Shown here one piece after another: positions 1 to 4,896 of a stretch of 9,867 bases of DNA. Every line of letters starts with the position of its first letter. The first letter of the stretch is position 1. A program made the translations under genes and the position numbers. The stretch lies in NCBI GenBank assembly GCA_023436615.1, contig JAEZIO010000050.1, forward strand, positions 1 through 9,867, written 5' to 3'. Under the pieces are notes generated by a model, which did not search any database, had not been told where the DNA came from, and was given only the letters and a program-made list of their open reading frames with translations. The DNA is from Pseudomonadota bacterium. Its GTDB lineage: Bacteria; Pseudomonadota; Alphaproteobacteria; Sphingomonadales; Sphingomonadaceae.

Positions 1-161
1 ACGCGACGCACGGCATCGTCAAGCACCTCATGCCGTCCGAGGCATGGCAGATCACCTTCTCCATCATTGGCGCCATCGCGGTCGGGATCACGGCCCTGGT
101 CAGGGTTGCTGGAATGGCAACGGCCCCAGCCCCAACCGGCCAGGGCCTTGCGCGGGCCTGA
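1..161 (+). CDS. C-terminal fragment of a small membrane protein, unrecognised
   Basis: An open frame enters from the left edge (first full codon at base 3) and stops with TGA at 159-161. About 52 residues are visible. They contain one hydrophobic stretch, roughly residues 14-36 (ITFSIIGAIAVGITALVRVA), that would cross the membrane, followed by a short Ala/Pro/Gly-rich tail ending in GLARA. I do not recognise the family; small conjugation-linked or phage-type membrane proteins can look like this, but nothing here decides it. The frame is chosen over the two alternatives because only it gives a plausible membrane segment with a natural end. The start and most of the gene lie outside the window. 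Confidence 0.45.
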   Translation, partial: ATHGIVKHLMPSEAWQITFSIIGAIAVGITALVRVAGMATAPAPTGQGLARA

Positions 162-732
162 TCGCACGCAATCCCCGCATGGCGGACCAGAGGAGCATTG
201 GCCCGACGCTTCCACGTCATCTGAGGCGGTTGCGGATGGACTGTGAAGCGAGGTTCGATGCTGGCCCGATCCGGATTGTGGCCAATCCCATCAGAGCGCT
301 AGCGGGCAGCTCAGCAACTACGAAGGCTGACCTACGACCCGGCGAGGCGATTTCTCCCATAGCAGCAATGACGAGGATGCGACGCGTTGCGCTGAACTAG
401 CGAGTGAGGGCCGGTAGAGCCTCTGACGACGCGGCTTGTCGATGCAGGGTTGTTAGCCACCAACTCCGTTTTGTGCCCGTGTCTCGACCGCTCCAACCGG
501 CCTCTCCAATGGCCTGATCTGGCCGAAGGCCGGCTGCGCCTCGATCGCCTATGCCGCAACAGCCGCGTCAAACTTTCTTCCCCTGCCGGCTGCGCCGTCA
601 TTCCTCGCGAGACAAGAAAGCCCTCCTTAGCTGTCAGGCCCCTTCGGGGTGCGCCGTCGATCGCCTCCGGCCTGCCGATCGCCATCGAGGCCGCAATGGT
701 GCGGGCTCGGGAACGGAAAACGGAGTCTTACA
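162..732. other. 571-bp gap without a convincing gene; leader region of the first DUF736 gene
   Basis: No frame here has convincing protein character. Open frames on both strands are rich in Arg, Ser and Pro and lack good ribosome binding sites. Bases 162 to about 480 show nothing I can name. From about 520 on there is structure. TGCGCC-centred degenerate repeats start at 535, 591 and 650, each in a context like GGCTGCGCC(G)TCGATCGCCT. A 7-bp inverted repeat pairs CTTTCTT (573-579) with AAGAAAG (614-620). There is a CCCCTTCGGGG mini-hairpin (639-649) and a CCGCA/TGCGG hairpin (691-704). The last part probably holds the promoter and 5' leader of the DUF736 gene. No clear -35/-10 pair stands out. 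Confidence 0.5.
573..620 (+). promoter_or_regulatory. Stem-loop candidate in the DUF736 leader
   Basis: CTTTCTT at 573-579 is the exact reverse complement of AAGAAAG at 614-620, enclosing 34 bases that include one of the TGCGCC repeats and a TCGCGA palindrome. The element lies about 110 bases upstream of the DUF736 start. It may be a leader RNA structure or a protein-binding site. A 7-bp pairing over this distance can arise by chance, so this is tentative. Confidence 0.3.
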
Positions 733-1059
733 ATGGCGACCATCGGCACCTTCAAGAAGACCGGCTCGAACGAGTTCACCGGCGAGATCGTCACCCTCAG
801 CGTCCAGGCCAAGAACGTGCGCATCGTCCCCGACCAGCGCGCCACCGGCGAGAACGCTCCTAGCCACCGGGTCCTGGTCGGCCGCGCCGAGATCGGCGCC
901 GCCTGGTCCAAGCGCTCCAACGAGGGCCGCGACTATCTGGGCCTCAAGCTCGACGCTCCGAGCTTCAACGCTCCGATCTACGCCAACCTCTTCGATGACG
1001 AGGACGGCGACACCTTCTCACTCATCTGGTCCCGTCCCAATGGGCGGCGAGGCGACTGA
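733..1059 (+). CDS. DUF736 family protein (first copy)
   Basis: The 108-residue product begins MATIGTFKKTGSNEFTGEI and has the DUF736 hallmarks: an N-terminal IGxF motif, a central ENAPSHRVL segment, EIGAAW, and a C-terminal ANLF...WSRP motif. The family is small, soluble and common on alphaproteobacterial conjugative elements; its biochemical role is unknown to me. The start at 733 is chosen because the family N-terminus begins here and a GGAG-like site (722-725) sits 7 bases upstream; the frame stays open further upstream but that part has no protein character. The gene stands alone, followed by a GC-rich hairpin, so it is probably its own transcription unit. A second, diverged copy lies at 6244-6579. 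The family assignment is firm and the function open. Confidence 0.9.
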   Translation: MATIGTFKKTGSNEFTGEIVTLSVQAKNVRIVPDQRATGENAPSHRVLVGRAEIGAAWSKRSNEGRDYLGLKLDAPSFNAPIYANLFDDEDGDTFSLIWSRPNGRRGD

Positions 1060-1068
1060 ATCCCACGC

Positions 1069-1096
1069 AAGGCCCCGGCCGGGAGGCCGGGGCCTT
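1069..1096 (+). terminator. Strong GC-rich hairpin after the first DUF736 gene
   Basis: A perfect 12-bp stem (AAGGCCCCGGCC at 1069-1080 with its exact reverse complement at 1085-1096) closes a GGGA loop, starting 9 bases after the DUF736 stop. Position and strength fit a transcription terminator separating this gene from the regulatory module. It is not followed by a T run, so it may instead act as a 3' mRNA barrier or as part of a Rho-dependent end. Confidence 0.6.
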
Positions 1097-1184
1097 CGGC
1101 CGGCGGGGCGACCGAATCGGTTGAACCGGATAAACGGCGGACCGGCTCCCACGACTGGCTTTGGCCTCGCCAAGTTCGCGAAAG

Positions 1185-1201
1185 ACGACTATTATAGTCG
1201 T
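1185..1201. promoter_or_regulatory. Palindromic operator candidate ahead of the XRE gene
   Basis: ACGACTATTATAGTCGT is a perfect palindrome with 8-base arms around one central T, 42 bases upstream of the XRE start. It overlaps -10-like sequences (TATTAT at 1190-1195, TATAGT at 1193-1198) and is notably AT-rich against its surroundings. Small XRE repressors typically bind such dyads and repress their own promoter, so autoregulation is the likely role. No convincing -35 box is visible. Confidence 0.6.
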
Positions 1202-1243
1202 TTTCGTGGCGTGCGAAGTCCGGACTGTAGGAGGTGGTCATGC

Positions 1244-1510
1244 ATGATCACCGCCCGACAGTCACGGGCCGCCCGCGCGTTACTTGGTTGGAATCAGGAG
1301 ACGCTCGCTGACAAGGCCCTGATATCGCTGACCGCTCTCAAGCGCGTCGAATCCGAGAACGGATTGGGCGTGCATGAGTCCACGCGTGACCAGGTCCGCC
1401 GCGCGCTTGAGGAAGCCGGAATCGTCTTCCTCAGCTCCGATCAGGGCGAAGGGGTGATGATTGTCCGGCAACACCATCAACGGATTCAACGGCGCGTCCC
1501 AGGTCGGTGA
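1244..1510 (+). CDS. Small XRE-family helix-turn-helix regulator
   Basis: The 88-residue protein begins MITARQSRAARALLGWNQET. Residues about 3-38 form a Cro/CI-type helix-turn-helix (RAARALLGWNQETLADKALISLTALKRVE). It is followed by a short C-terminal part with RRALEEAGIVFLSSDQGEGVMI, the usual tail of minimal XRE regulators. The start is fixed by an excellent Shine-Dalgarno sequence (TAGGAGGT, 1228-1235); a second ATG at 1240 is in another frame and gives no HTH. The palindrome at 1185-1201 is its likely operator. Because a QseM-like and an FseA-like gene follow, it may play the part of QseC, the XRE-type regulator of the Mesorhizobium ICE circuit, but in ICEMlSymR7A qseC and qseM are, as I recall, divergent, whereas here both point the same way. 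The HTH call is firm; the QseC analogy is inference. Confidence 0.85.
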   Translation: MITARQSRAARALLGWNQETLADKALISLTALKRVESENGLGVHESTRDQVRRALEEAGIVFLSSDQGEGVMIVRQHHQRIQRRVPGR

Positions 1511-1566
1511 TCCCGCCGATTGCCGTCGTCACTACGCCACCGCCGCCGTGCAAACTCTCCCCATTT

Positions 1567-1581
1567 CGGATATGACATCCG
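1567..1581. promoter_or_regulatory. Short inverted repeat ahead of the QseM-like gene
   Basis: CGGAT (1567-1571) and ATCCG (1577-1581) form a 5-bp dyad around ATGAC, ending 13 bases before the ATG at 1595 and merging with the purine-rich GGGGGA stretch that serves as ribosome binding site. It could be an operator or a small mRNA hairpin limiting translation. The arms are short, so the call is weak. Confidence 0.3.
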
Positions 1582-1594
1582 GGGGACGTTAACT

Positions 1595-1861
1595 ATGAGC
1601 GCCAAATCCACCTTTCTTGACCAGCCACCGACGGACGCACGGCTGACCGACTATGATCGTGCCCATCTGGCCACCTACCTCCGTCTGCTCGACGCGGAGA
1701 AAGAAGGCGCGCGGTGGGAAGAAGTCACAATCATCATCTTTGGCATCGATCCTAAGACCGACCACGCGCGCGCTCAGCACGTCTATCAAAGTCATCTGGC
1801 CCGCGCGCATTGGATGACCGGCAACGGATTTCGCGACCTAATACGATCCTCGCTTCACTGA
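1595..1861 (+). CDS. Short DUF2285 protein, QseM-like antiactivator candidate
   Basis: The 88-residue product begins MSAKSTFLDQPPTDARLTDY. It resembles a stand-alone DUF2285 domain: an N-terminal helical half (YDRAHLATYLRLLDAEKEGA), a central WEEVTIIIFGIDP segment, and the closing helix HLARAHWMTGNGFRDLI, which matches the GGYRDLL end of the DUF2285 half of the downstream split gene. In ICEMlSymR7A a short DUF2285 protein, QseM, blocks transfer by binding the activators TraR and FseA. Here, too, a short DUF2285 gene sits beside an FseA-like gene, so a similar antiactivator role is likely but inferred. The start at 1595 has a purine-rich GGGGGA (1581-1586) upstream; the frame is open further upstream without a better start. 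Alternatively it could be a DNA-binding partner rather than an inhibitor. Confidence 0.8.
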   Translation: MSAKSTFLDQPPTDARLTDYDRAHLATYLRLLDAEKEGARWEEVTIIIFGIDPKTDHARAQHVYQSHLARAHWMTGNGFRDLIRSSLH

Positions 1862-1870
1862 TCTGCCCTT

Positions 1871-1893
1871 GGTGATGCGGTTCTTGCATCACC
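1871..1893 (+). terminator. Hairpin directly after the QseM-like gene
   Basis: GGTGATGC (1871-1878) and its exact reverse complement GCATCACC (1886-1893) form an 8-bp stem with a 7-base loop (GGTTCTT), starting 9 bases after the stop codon. A second hairpin follows at once. Only TGTG comes next, not a T run, so it is either a weak terminator or an operator dyad for the fseA-like promoter. Confidence 0.45.
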
Positions 1894-1896
1894 TGT

Positions 1897-1910
1897 GTCC
1901 GCCTTCGGAC
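1897..1910 (+). terminator. Second small hairpin in tandem
   Basis: GTCCG (1897-1901) pairs with CGGAC (1906-1910) around a CCTT loop and is followed by TTCCCAAATT. Together with the hairpin at 1871-1893 it would make a tandem terminator isolating the QseM-like gene from the fseA-like gene. Short stem, moderate support only. Confidence 0.35.
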
Positions 1911-1931
1911 TTCCCAAATTGCCACCCAAAC

Positions 1932-1970
1932 GAGAATCGTTCTCACGTGTAATCCTCGCGTAGAGCGAGG
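1932..1970 (+). promoter_or_regulatory. Dyad and leader hairpin ahead of the fseA-like gene
   Basis: Two symmetrical elements lie just before the gene. GAGAA (1932-1936) and TTCTC (1940-1944) form a dyad around TCG, running into a CACGTG palindrome (1944-1949). CCTCGC (1954-1959) and GCGAGG (1965-1970) form a 6-bp hairpin with loop GTAGA, ending 4 bases before the ribosome binding site GGGAGG (1974-1979). The first may be an operator or activator site; the second would lie in the mRNA leader and could tune translation. I see no clear lux-box-like site here. Confidence 0.4.
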
Positions 1971-1983
1971 CTCGGGAGGCCAG

Positions 1984-2298
1984 ATGATGCCGGAGCAAGG
2001 CACATGGCGGATCTCAGCCGCCTATGACTATGTAAGTGATCTCGACACTCCGGACTTGGCCTGGGAATTCCTGAGGCGCAATCCTGAGTATCAACAGGAC
2101 TACAAGCGACTGAAAGAACACGGTCTCGACGAAGACAAAGCGCGGGCCGCTCTCGGCGACAAATGGGGGTTATCCTTTCGCTGCCGACCCCGACCTCCCG
2201 GCTACGGATGCAAAGCCAGCGTGGACGCCGACTGCCGATCCTTGGACATTGATCCTACAGTCGCTCCCCCAGTGCATTGCCCCTGCATCGGCCGATGA
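1984..2298 (+). CDS. DUF6499 half of a split FseA-type activator (zero frame)
   Basis: The first half begins MMPEQGTWRISAAYDYVSDL and shows the DUF6499 pattern: AAYDYVSDLDTPDLAWEFLRRNPEYQQDY, then GDKWGLSF at residues 58-65. After residue 65 the zero frame degenerates into Cys/Pro/Arg-rich sequence and stops at 2296-2298, giving 104 residues. The +1 frame instead continues with AADPDLPATDAKPAWTPTAD, the expected linker to DUF2285. In ICEMlSymR7A the homologous pair msi172-msi171 is fused by +1 programmed frameshifting into FseA, which activates excision and transfer. The ribosome binding site GGGAGG (1974-1979) is 4 bases from the ATG at 1984 and 7 from the ATG at 1987, so 1987 may be the real start. 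If no frameshift occurs this is a truncated product; a sequencing error or disabling mutation cannot be excluded. Confidence 0.85.
   Translation: MMPEQGTWRISAAYDYVSDLDTPDLAWEFLRRNPEYQQDYKRLKEHGLDEDKARAALGDKWGLSFRCRPRPPGYGCKASVDADCRSLDIDPTVAPPVHCPCIGR
2165..2179 (+). promoter_or_regulatory. Candidate +1 programmed ribosomal frameshift site
   Basis: In the zero frame the codons read TGG GGG TTA TCC TTT CGC. The P-site tRNA(Phe) on TTT (2176-2178) can slip one base to TTC (2177-2179), which its GAA anticodon pairs with better, and translation then resumes at GCT (2180). A GGGGG run (2165-2169) lies 6 bases upstream of the slip codon and could act as the internal Shine-Dalgarno-like stimulator known from E. 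coli prfB (whose site reads AGGGGGUAUCUUUGA). TTA, GGG and TTT are unusual codon choices for such a GC-rich element, which hints at selection on the nucleotides. No stop codon follows in the zero frame, unlike prfB. Confidence 0.6.
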
Positions 2299-2740
2299 TG
2301 GACCTGCAACCGATCCGACGGATGCCGCAGAGGCGCGCATCGCTTTAGGCGATGAGGTGGTCCGTGCGCGTCTGGTTGGCCTGGACGATTTCCGTCCGCC
2401 GCGGGCGGCGGTGATCCTGCTCGATGAAGCGACGCCGGACCGGCTTGAGGCCCTCGCTCGATACTGGCGTGGGCTTCACGCACCACCGGCGCCGCCGGAC
2501 CCGCGCGTGACACCGCAACGCCGTCAGCGCCTGCGCCAGATGCTGCGCGCCGTCGATGCTCGCGCCGAACGGGAAACCTACCGGGCGATCGCGATGGCAC
2601 TCTTCCCCAGCCACCATATCGACGCCGCCTCCTGGACGGGCGATGCGCTGCGCGAGACGACGATCCGTCTCGTCCGCGATGGCCTGAAGCTCGTGCGCGG
2701 CGGCTATCGTGACCTTTTGAAACGGCCCCGTAAACCGTAG
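2180..2740 (+). CDS. DUF2285 half of the split FseA-type activator (+1 frame)
   Basis: This frame is open from 2114 to the stop at 2738-2740 and carries protein-like sequence from 2180 on. There is a linker (AADPDLPATDAKPAW), then LILQSLPQ, then the segment ARIALGDEVVRARLVGLDDFRPPRA. The helical DUF2285 domain follows, with residues such as RRQRLRQMLRAVDA, LFPSHHIDAASW and the closing LVRDGLKLVRGGYRDLLKRP. No good independent start exists: the first in-frame candidate is a TTG at 2249 and the first ATG comes about 97 codons later, none with a ribosome binding site. Joined by a +1 shift to the DUF6499 half it gives a product of about 251 residues. DUF2285 is a helix-turn-helix variant used for both activation and antiactivation in conjugative elements. 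Confidence 0.82.
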   Translation, partial: AADPDLPATDAKPAWTPTADPWTLILQSLPQCIAPASADDGPATDPTDAAEARIALGDEVVRARLVGLDDFRPPRAAVILLDEATPDRLEALARYWRGLHAPPAPPDPRVTPQRRQRLRQMLRAVDARAERETYRAIAMALFPSHHIDAASWTGDALRETTIRLVRDGLKLVRGGYRDLLKRPRKP

Positions 2741-2829
2741 CGCCGTTGCTCCTCCCGGGGGTGTCGATCATTCCCCGAAATCTTCGACATCGTGGATCCT
2801 GCCCGAGCGAACGACCGTGCGCTGGAACC

Positions 2830-2848
2830 GCCGCCGACATCCGGCGGC
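2830..2848 (+). promoter_or_regulatory. Inverted repeat upstream of the RdfS-like gene
   Basis: GCCGCCG (2830-2836) and CGGCGGC (2842-2848) form a 7-bp dyad around ACATC, 26 bases before the ATG at 2875. It lies in the 134-bp gap between the fseA-like and rdfS-like genes, where an FseA-dependent promoter would be expected. It could be an activator or excisionase site, or an mRNA hairpin; GC-rich repeats of this kind are common by chance in such DNA. Confidence 0.35.
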
Positions 2849-2874
2849 CCGCCAGCACCGCACGGAGTTCGATC

Positions 2875-3153
2875 ATGGCCGAAAGCGCGACTGCACAAGT
2901 GCCTCCCCGCTATTTGCGCACGCCAGAGGCTGCGCGCTTTCTGGGTCTATCGGGCCGCACGCTCGAAAAGCACCGCACCTACGGCACGGGACCGGTCTTC
3001 AAGAAGCTTGGCGGCCGTGTCGTCTACGCGGTCGCAGATCTGCAGGCTTGGGCCAATCGAGGCACCAAGAGCTCAACCGCCGACGACAACTCGGTCCTCC
3101 CGGCGAAGCGCCACGACGCGACCGCAGCGCGCAGCTACGCGCAACAGCGCTGA
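2875..3153 (+). CDS. HTH_17/AlpA-type small DNA-binding protein, RdfS-like excisionase candidate
   Basis: The 92-residue protein begins MAESATAQVPPRYLRTPEAA. Residues 13-62 form a MerR/AlpA-like winged helix (HTH_17): YLRTPEAARFLGLSGRTLEKHR with the wing GPVFKKLGGRVVYAVADLQAWA. The C-terminal third is polar and Ala/Arg-rich, probably disordered. The start is set by GGAG (2864-2867) 7 bases before the ATG. Proteins of this fold serve as recombination directionality factors or as phage/plasmid regulators. Placement right behind an FseA-like gene parallels ICEMlSymR7A, where FseA activates rdfS. No integrase is visible in this window, so excision itself cannot be judged. Because repA begins 11 bases downstream, it may alternatively, or also, regulate replication. 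Confidence 0.85.
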   Translation: MAESATAQVPPRYLRTPEAARFLGLSGRTLEKHRTYGTGPVFKKLGGRVVYAVADLQAWANRGTKSSTADDNSVLPAKRHDATAARSYAQQR

Positions 3154-3164
3154 GAAAACCGCGG

Positions 3165-4049
3165 ATGTCGGCGCGCCATCACCGCAACGAACGCGAACAG
3201 CTCGATCTATTCCACGCGCTGCCCGGCGACCTTGCGCCACGCGACGCGCAGGACCTGATGGCGTACCCGTTCTTCGCGCTCGGCAAGTCTAAGCGGCTGG
3301 CGCCGATCAACTTCAAGGCCGGTTCCGTGGTCATCCGCGTGGAAGCGGTGCCGGAGCACGGCATGGCCACCATCTGGGACGCCGACGTGTTGATCTGGGC
3401 CGCGTCCCAGATCGTCGAGGCGCGCGACGCCGGCCTGCGGCCGTCGCGCCTGATGGCGACCACGCCCTACGAGATTCTGCAGTTCATCGGCCGGGGCGTA
3501 TCCTTGCGCGACTACGACCGGCTAAAGGCCGCGCTCGACCGCCTGCAGTCAACCACGATAGCGACGTCGATCCGCCAGCCGACCGAACGGCGGCTGCACC
3601 GTTTCTCCTGGATCAACGAATGGAAAGAGCGCGCCGACGCGCGCGGACGGCCGCTCGGGCTCGAATTGATCGTGCCGGATTGGTTCTATGCCGCCGTCCT
3701 CGACGACGCGCTCGTGCTGACGATCGACCGCGATTATTTCGGCCTGACGGGCGGGCTTGAGCGTTGGCTCTATCGCCTCGTCCGCAAGCATGGCGGCAAG
3801 CAGGAGTTCGGCTGGAGCTTCGATTTTCCGCATCTCCACGCCAAGTCCGGCTCGCTCTCACCGCTCAAGCACTTCGCGTACGACCTGCGCGACATCGTGC
3901 GTCGCCAGCCACTGCCCGGCTACCGCCTGACCATCGAGCAATGCCTCGGCGGTCCCGAAATCCTCTCCTTCAAACCCATCGACCCGCACGCGCTCGGCAT
4001 TCCGCGCCAGCGTCGCCGCGCGATCGCCCGTTCTGGGGATAAGCTGTGA
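3165..4049 (+). CDS. repA: Replication initiator protein RepA (RPA family)
   Basis: The 294-residue product begins MSARHHRNEREQLDLFHALP and matches the plasmid replication initiator A type. It has a conserved MAYPFFALGKSKRLAPINF segment (residues 32-50), then VEAVPEHGMATIWDADVLIWAAS, TPYEILQFIGRG (100-111), and further on GLELIVPDWFYAAV, LTGGLERWLYRLVRKHGG and the winged-helix-like C-terminal part ending in a basic tail. Such initiators bind iterons in a nearby origin and open the DNA. The ATG at 3165 is chosen for its position 11 bases after the upstream stop and because the family N-terminus starts here; the ribosome binding site is weak, so translation may be coupled to the upstream gene. 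Three iteron-like repeats start 8 bases after its stop. Family call firm; activity inferred. Confidence 0.92.
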   Translation: MSARHHRNEREQLDLFHALPGDLAPRDAQDLMAYPFFALGKSKRLAPINFKAGSVVIRVEAVPEHGMATIWDADVLIWAASQIVEARDAGLRPSRLMATTPYEILQFIGRGVSLRDYDRLKAALDRLQSTTIATSIRQPTERRLHRFSWINEWKERADARGRPLGLELIVPDWFYAAVLDDALVLTIDRDYFGLTGGLERWLYRLVRKHGGKQEFGWSFDFPHLHAKSGSLSPLKHFAYDLRDIVRRQPLPGYRLTIEQCLGGPEILSFKPIDPHALGIPRQRRRAIARSGDKL

Positions 4050-4056
4050 ATCGTCT

Positions 4057-4122
4057 CGTGCTATCAGGGACCGGACCCATCGTGCCATCGAGGACCCGAT
4101 CCTCGTGCTATCAGGGACCGGA
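4057..4122 (+). repeat. Three iteron-like direct repeats
   Basis: The 19-base unit CGTGCTATCAGGGACCGGA occurs identically at 4057-4075 and 4104-4122. A diverged copy (CGTGCCATCGAGGACCCGA, 15 of 19 bases the same) lies between them at 4081-4099. Start-to-start distances are 24 and 23 bases, so the sites are close to helically phased. They begin 8 bases after the repA stop and are the probable RepA binding sites. Confidence 0.75.
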
Positions 4123-4179
4123 ATCGTCGAATCCGCTCGCTAATTCAGCGACTTGCGAGCCCCGTAACTTCTCTAACCT

Positions 4180-4200
4180 AGATTCCTTCGGAATCTTTCT
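4180..4200 (+). terminator. Terminator-like hairpin after repA
   Basis: AGATTCC (4180-4186) pairs with GGAATCT (4190-4196) around a TTC loop and is followed by TTCT. It is the best intrinsic-terminator shape in the window and would end the repA transcript before parA, although the T run is short. It could equally be an origin hairpin. Confidence 0.5.
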
Positions 4201-4257
4201 AACGCAACGGCCGTTTTCGGCCGCTGTGGACGAGTCCCCGATCGCCGGGAGACCGTC

Positions 4258-4896
4258 ATGATCGTCGCGCTCCTCAACCAGAAGGGCGGCGTCGGCAAAA
4301 CGACGATCGCGCTCCATCTCGCCGGCGAATGGGCGCAGCGAGGCCACCGCGTCACCTTGATCGACGCCGACCCGCAGGGCTCCGCCCTCGACTGGTCGCA
4401 GCAGCGGGCGCGCGAAAGCCTGCCACGGCTCTTCGGCGTCGTCGGCTTGGCCCGCGACACGCTGCATCGCGAGGCGCCCGAGATCGCTCGTGATGTCGAC
4501 CACGTCATCATCGACGGACCGCCGCGTGTCGCCGGACTGATGCGTTCGGCGCTGCTCGCGGCCGACCTAGTGCTGATCCCGGTGCAGCCGTCACCGTTCG
4601 ACGGTTGGGCATCGGCCGAGATGCTGTCGCTGCTCGGCGAGGCCCGCATCTACCGGCCGCAGCTCGCGGCACGCTTCGTCCTCAACCGCTGCGCCGCGCG
4701 CACCGTCATCGCCCGCGAGACGGCCGAGACGCTGGCCGACCACGATCCGCCGCTGCTCGCCGCCACGATCGGCCAGCGCGTCGCCTTCGCCGACACCGCG
4801 CAGAGCGGCCGTCTCGTCGGCGAGCTGGACGGCGACAGTCCCGCCGCGCGCGAGATCGCGGCGCTCACCACCGAGATCGCGAGGATCGCACCATGA
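4258..4896 (+). CDS. parA: ParA family partition ATPase
   Basis: The 212-residue protein begins MIVALLNQKGGVGKTTIALH. It has the deviant Walker A motif KGGVGKTT at residues 9-16 (signature Lys9 and Lys14), the DADPQGSALDW motif at 36-46 and the Walker B-like VIIDGPP at 83-89. These are the marks of the small ParA/MinD-type ATPases that position DNA by dynamic binding to the nucleoid. The length fits the short plasmid type without an N-terminal DNA-binding domain. The ribosome binding site GGGAGA (4247-4252) lies 5 bases before the ATG. Its stop overlaps the next start (ATGA at 4893-4896), so it is translationally coupled to the ribbon-helix-helix gene, its likely partner. It probably stabilises the element in its replicating form. 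Confidence 0.95.
   Translation: MIVALLNQKGGVGKTTIALHLAGEWAQRGHRVTLIDADPQGSALDWSQQRARESLPRLFGVVGLARDTLHREAPEIARDVDHVIIDGPPRVAGLMRSALLAADLVLIPVQPSPFDGWASAEMLSLLGEARIYRPQLAARFVLNRCAARTVIARETAETLADHDPPLLAATIGQRVAFADTAQSGRLVGELDGDSPAAREIAALTTEIARIAP

Larger units (their letters stand above)
4034..4257. other. Candidate replication origin (oriV) between repA and parA
   Basis: The 208-bp gene-free gap holds three iteron-like repeats (4057-4122), a stem GCTCGC/GCGAGC (4135-4160), and an AT-richer stretch from about 4141 to 4207. It also has a terminator-like hairpin (4180-4196) and a hairpin CGGCCG-TTTT-CGGCCG (4208-4223). A sequence one base off the E. coli DnaA box (TGGGGATAA, 4034-4042) lies inside the repA end, and a weaker one (TGTGGACGA, 4225-4233) near parA. 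Iterons plus AT-rich DNA plus DnaA-like boxes beside an initiator gene are the classic layout of an iteron-controlled origin. Function is inferred. Confidence 0.6.

Noticed and set aside
332..863. Overlapping open frames on both strands in the DUF736 leader (332-685 minus, 450-863 plus)
   Set aside because: Low-complexity Arg/Ser/Pro composition, no ribosome binding sites, and the plus frame runs into DUF736 out of frame. A relic gene cannot be fully excluded.
551..1243. Long + strand open frame running through the DUF736 gene into the XRE gene
   Set aside because: It is the XRE reading frame open by high GC content. Its upstream part overlaps DUF736 in another frame, is Ser/Arg/Pro-rich, and the strong ribosome binding site at 1228-1235 marks the true start.
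1920..1983. Search for a lux/tra-box-type site ahead of the fseA-like gene
   Set aside because: The GAGAA/TTCTC dyad and CACGTG are too short and unlike an 18-20 base lux-type box to be called one.
2202..2876. Minus-strand open frame of 224 codons
   Set aside because: Opposite the DUF2285 half and the following gap; Arg/Gly/Ala-rich without any recognisable domain or ribosome binding site.
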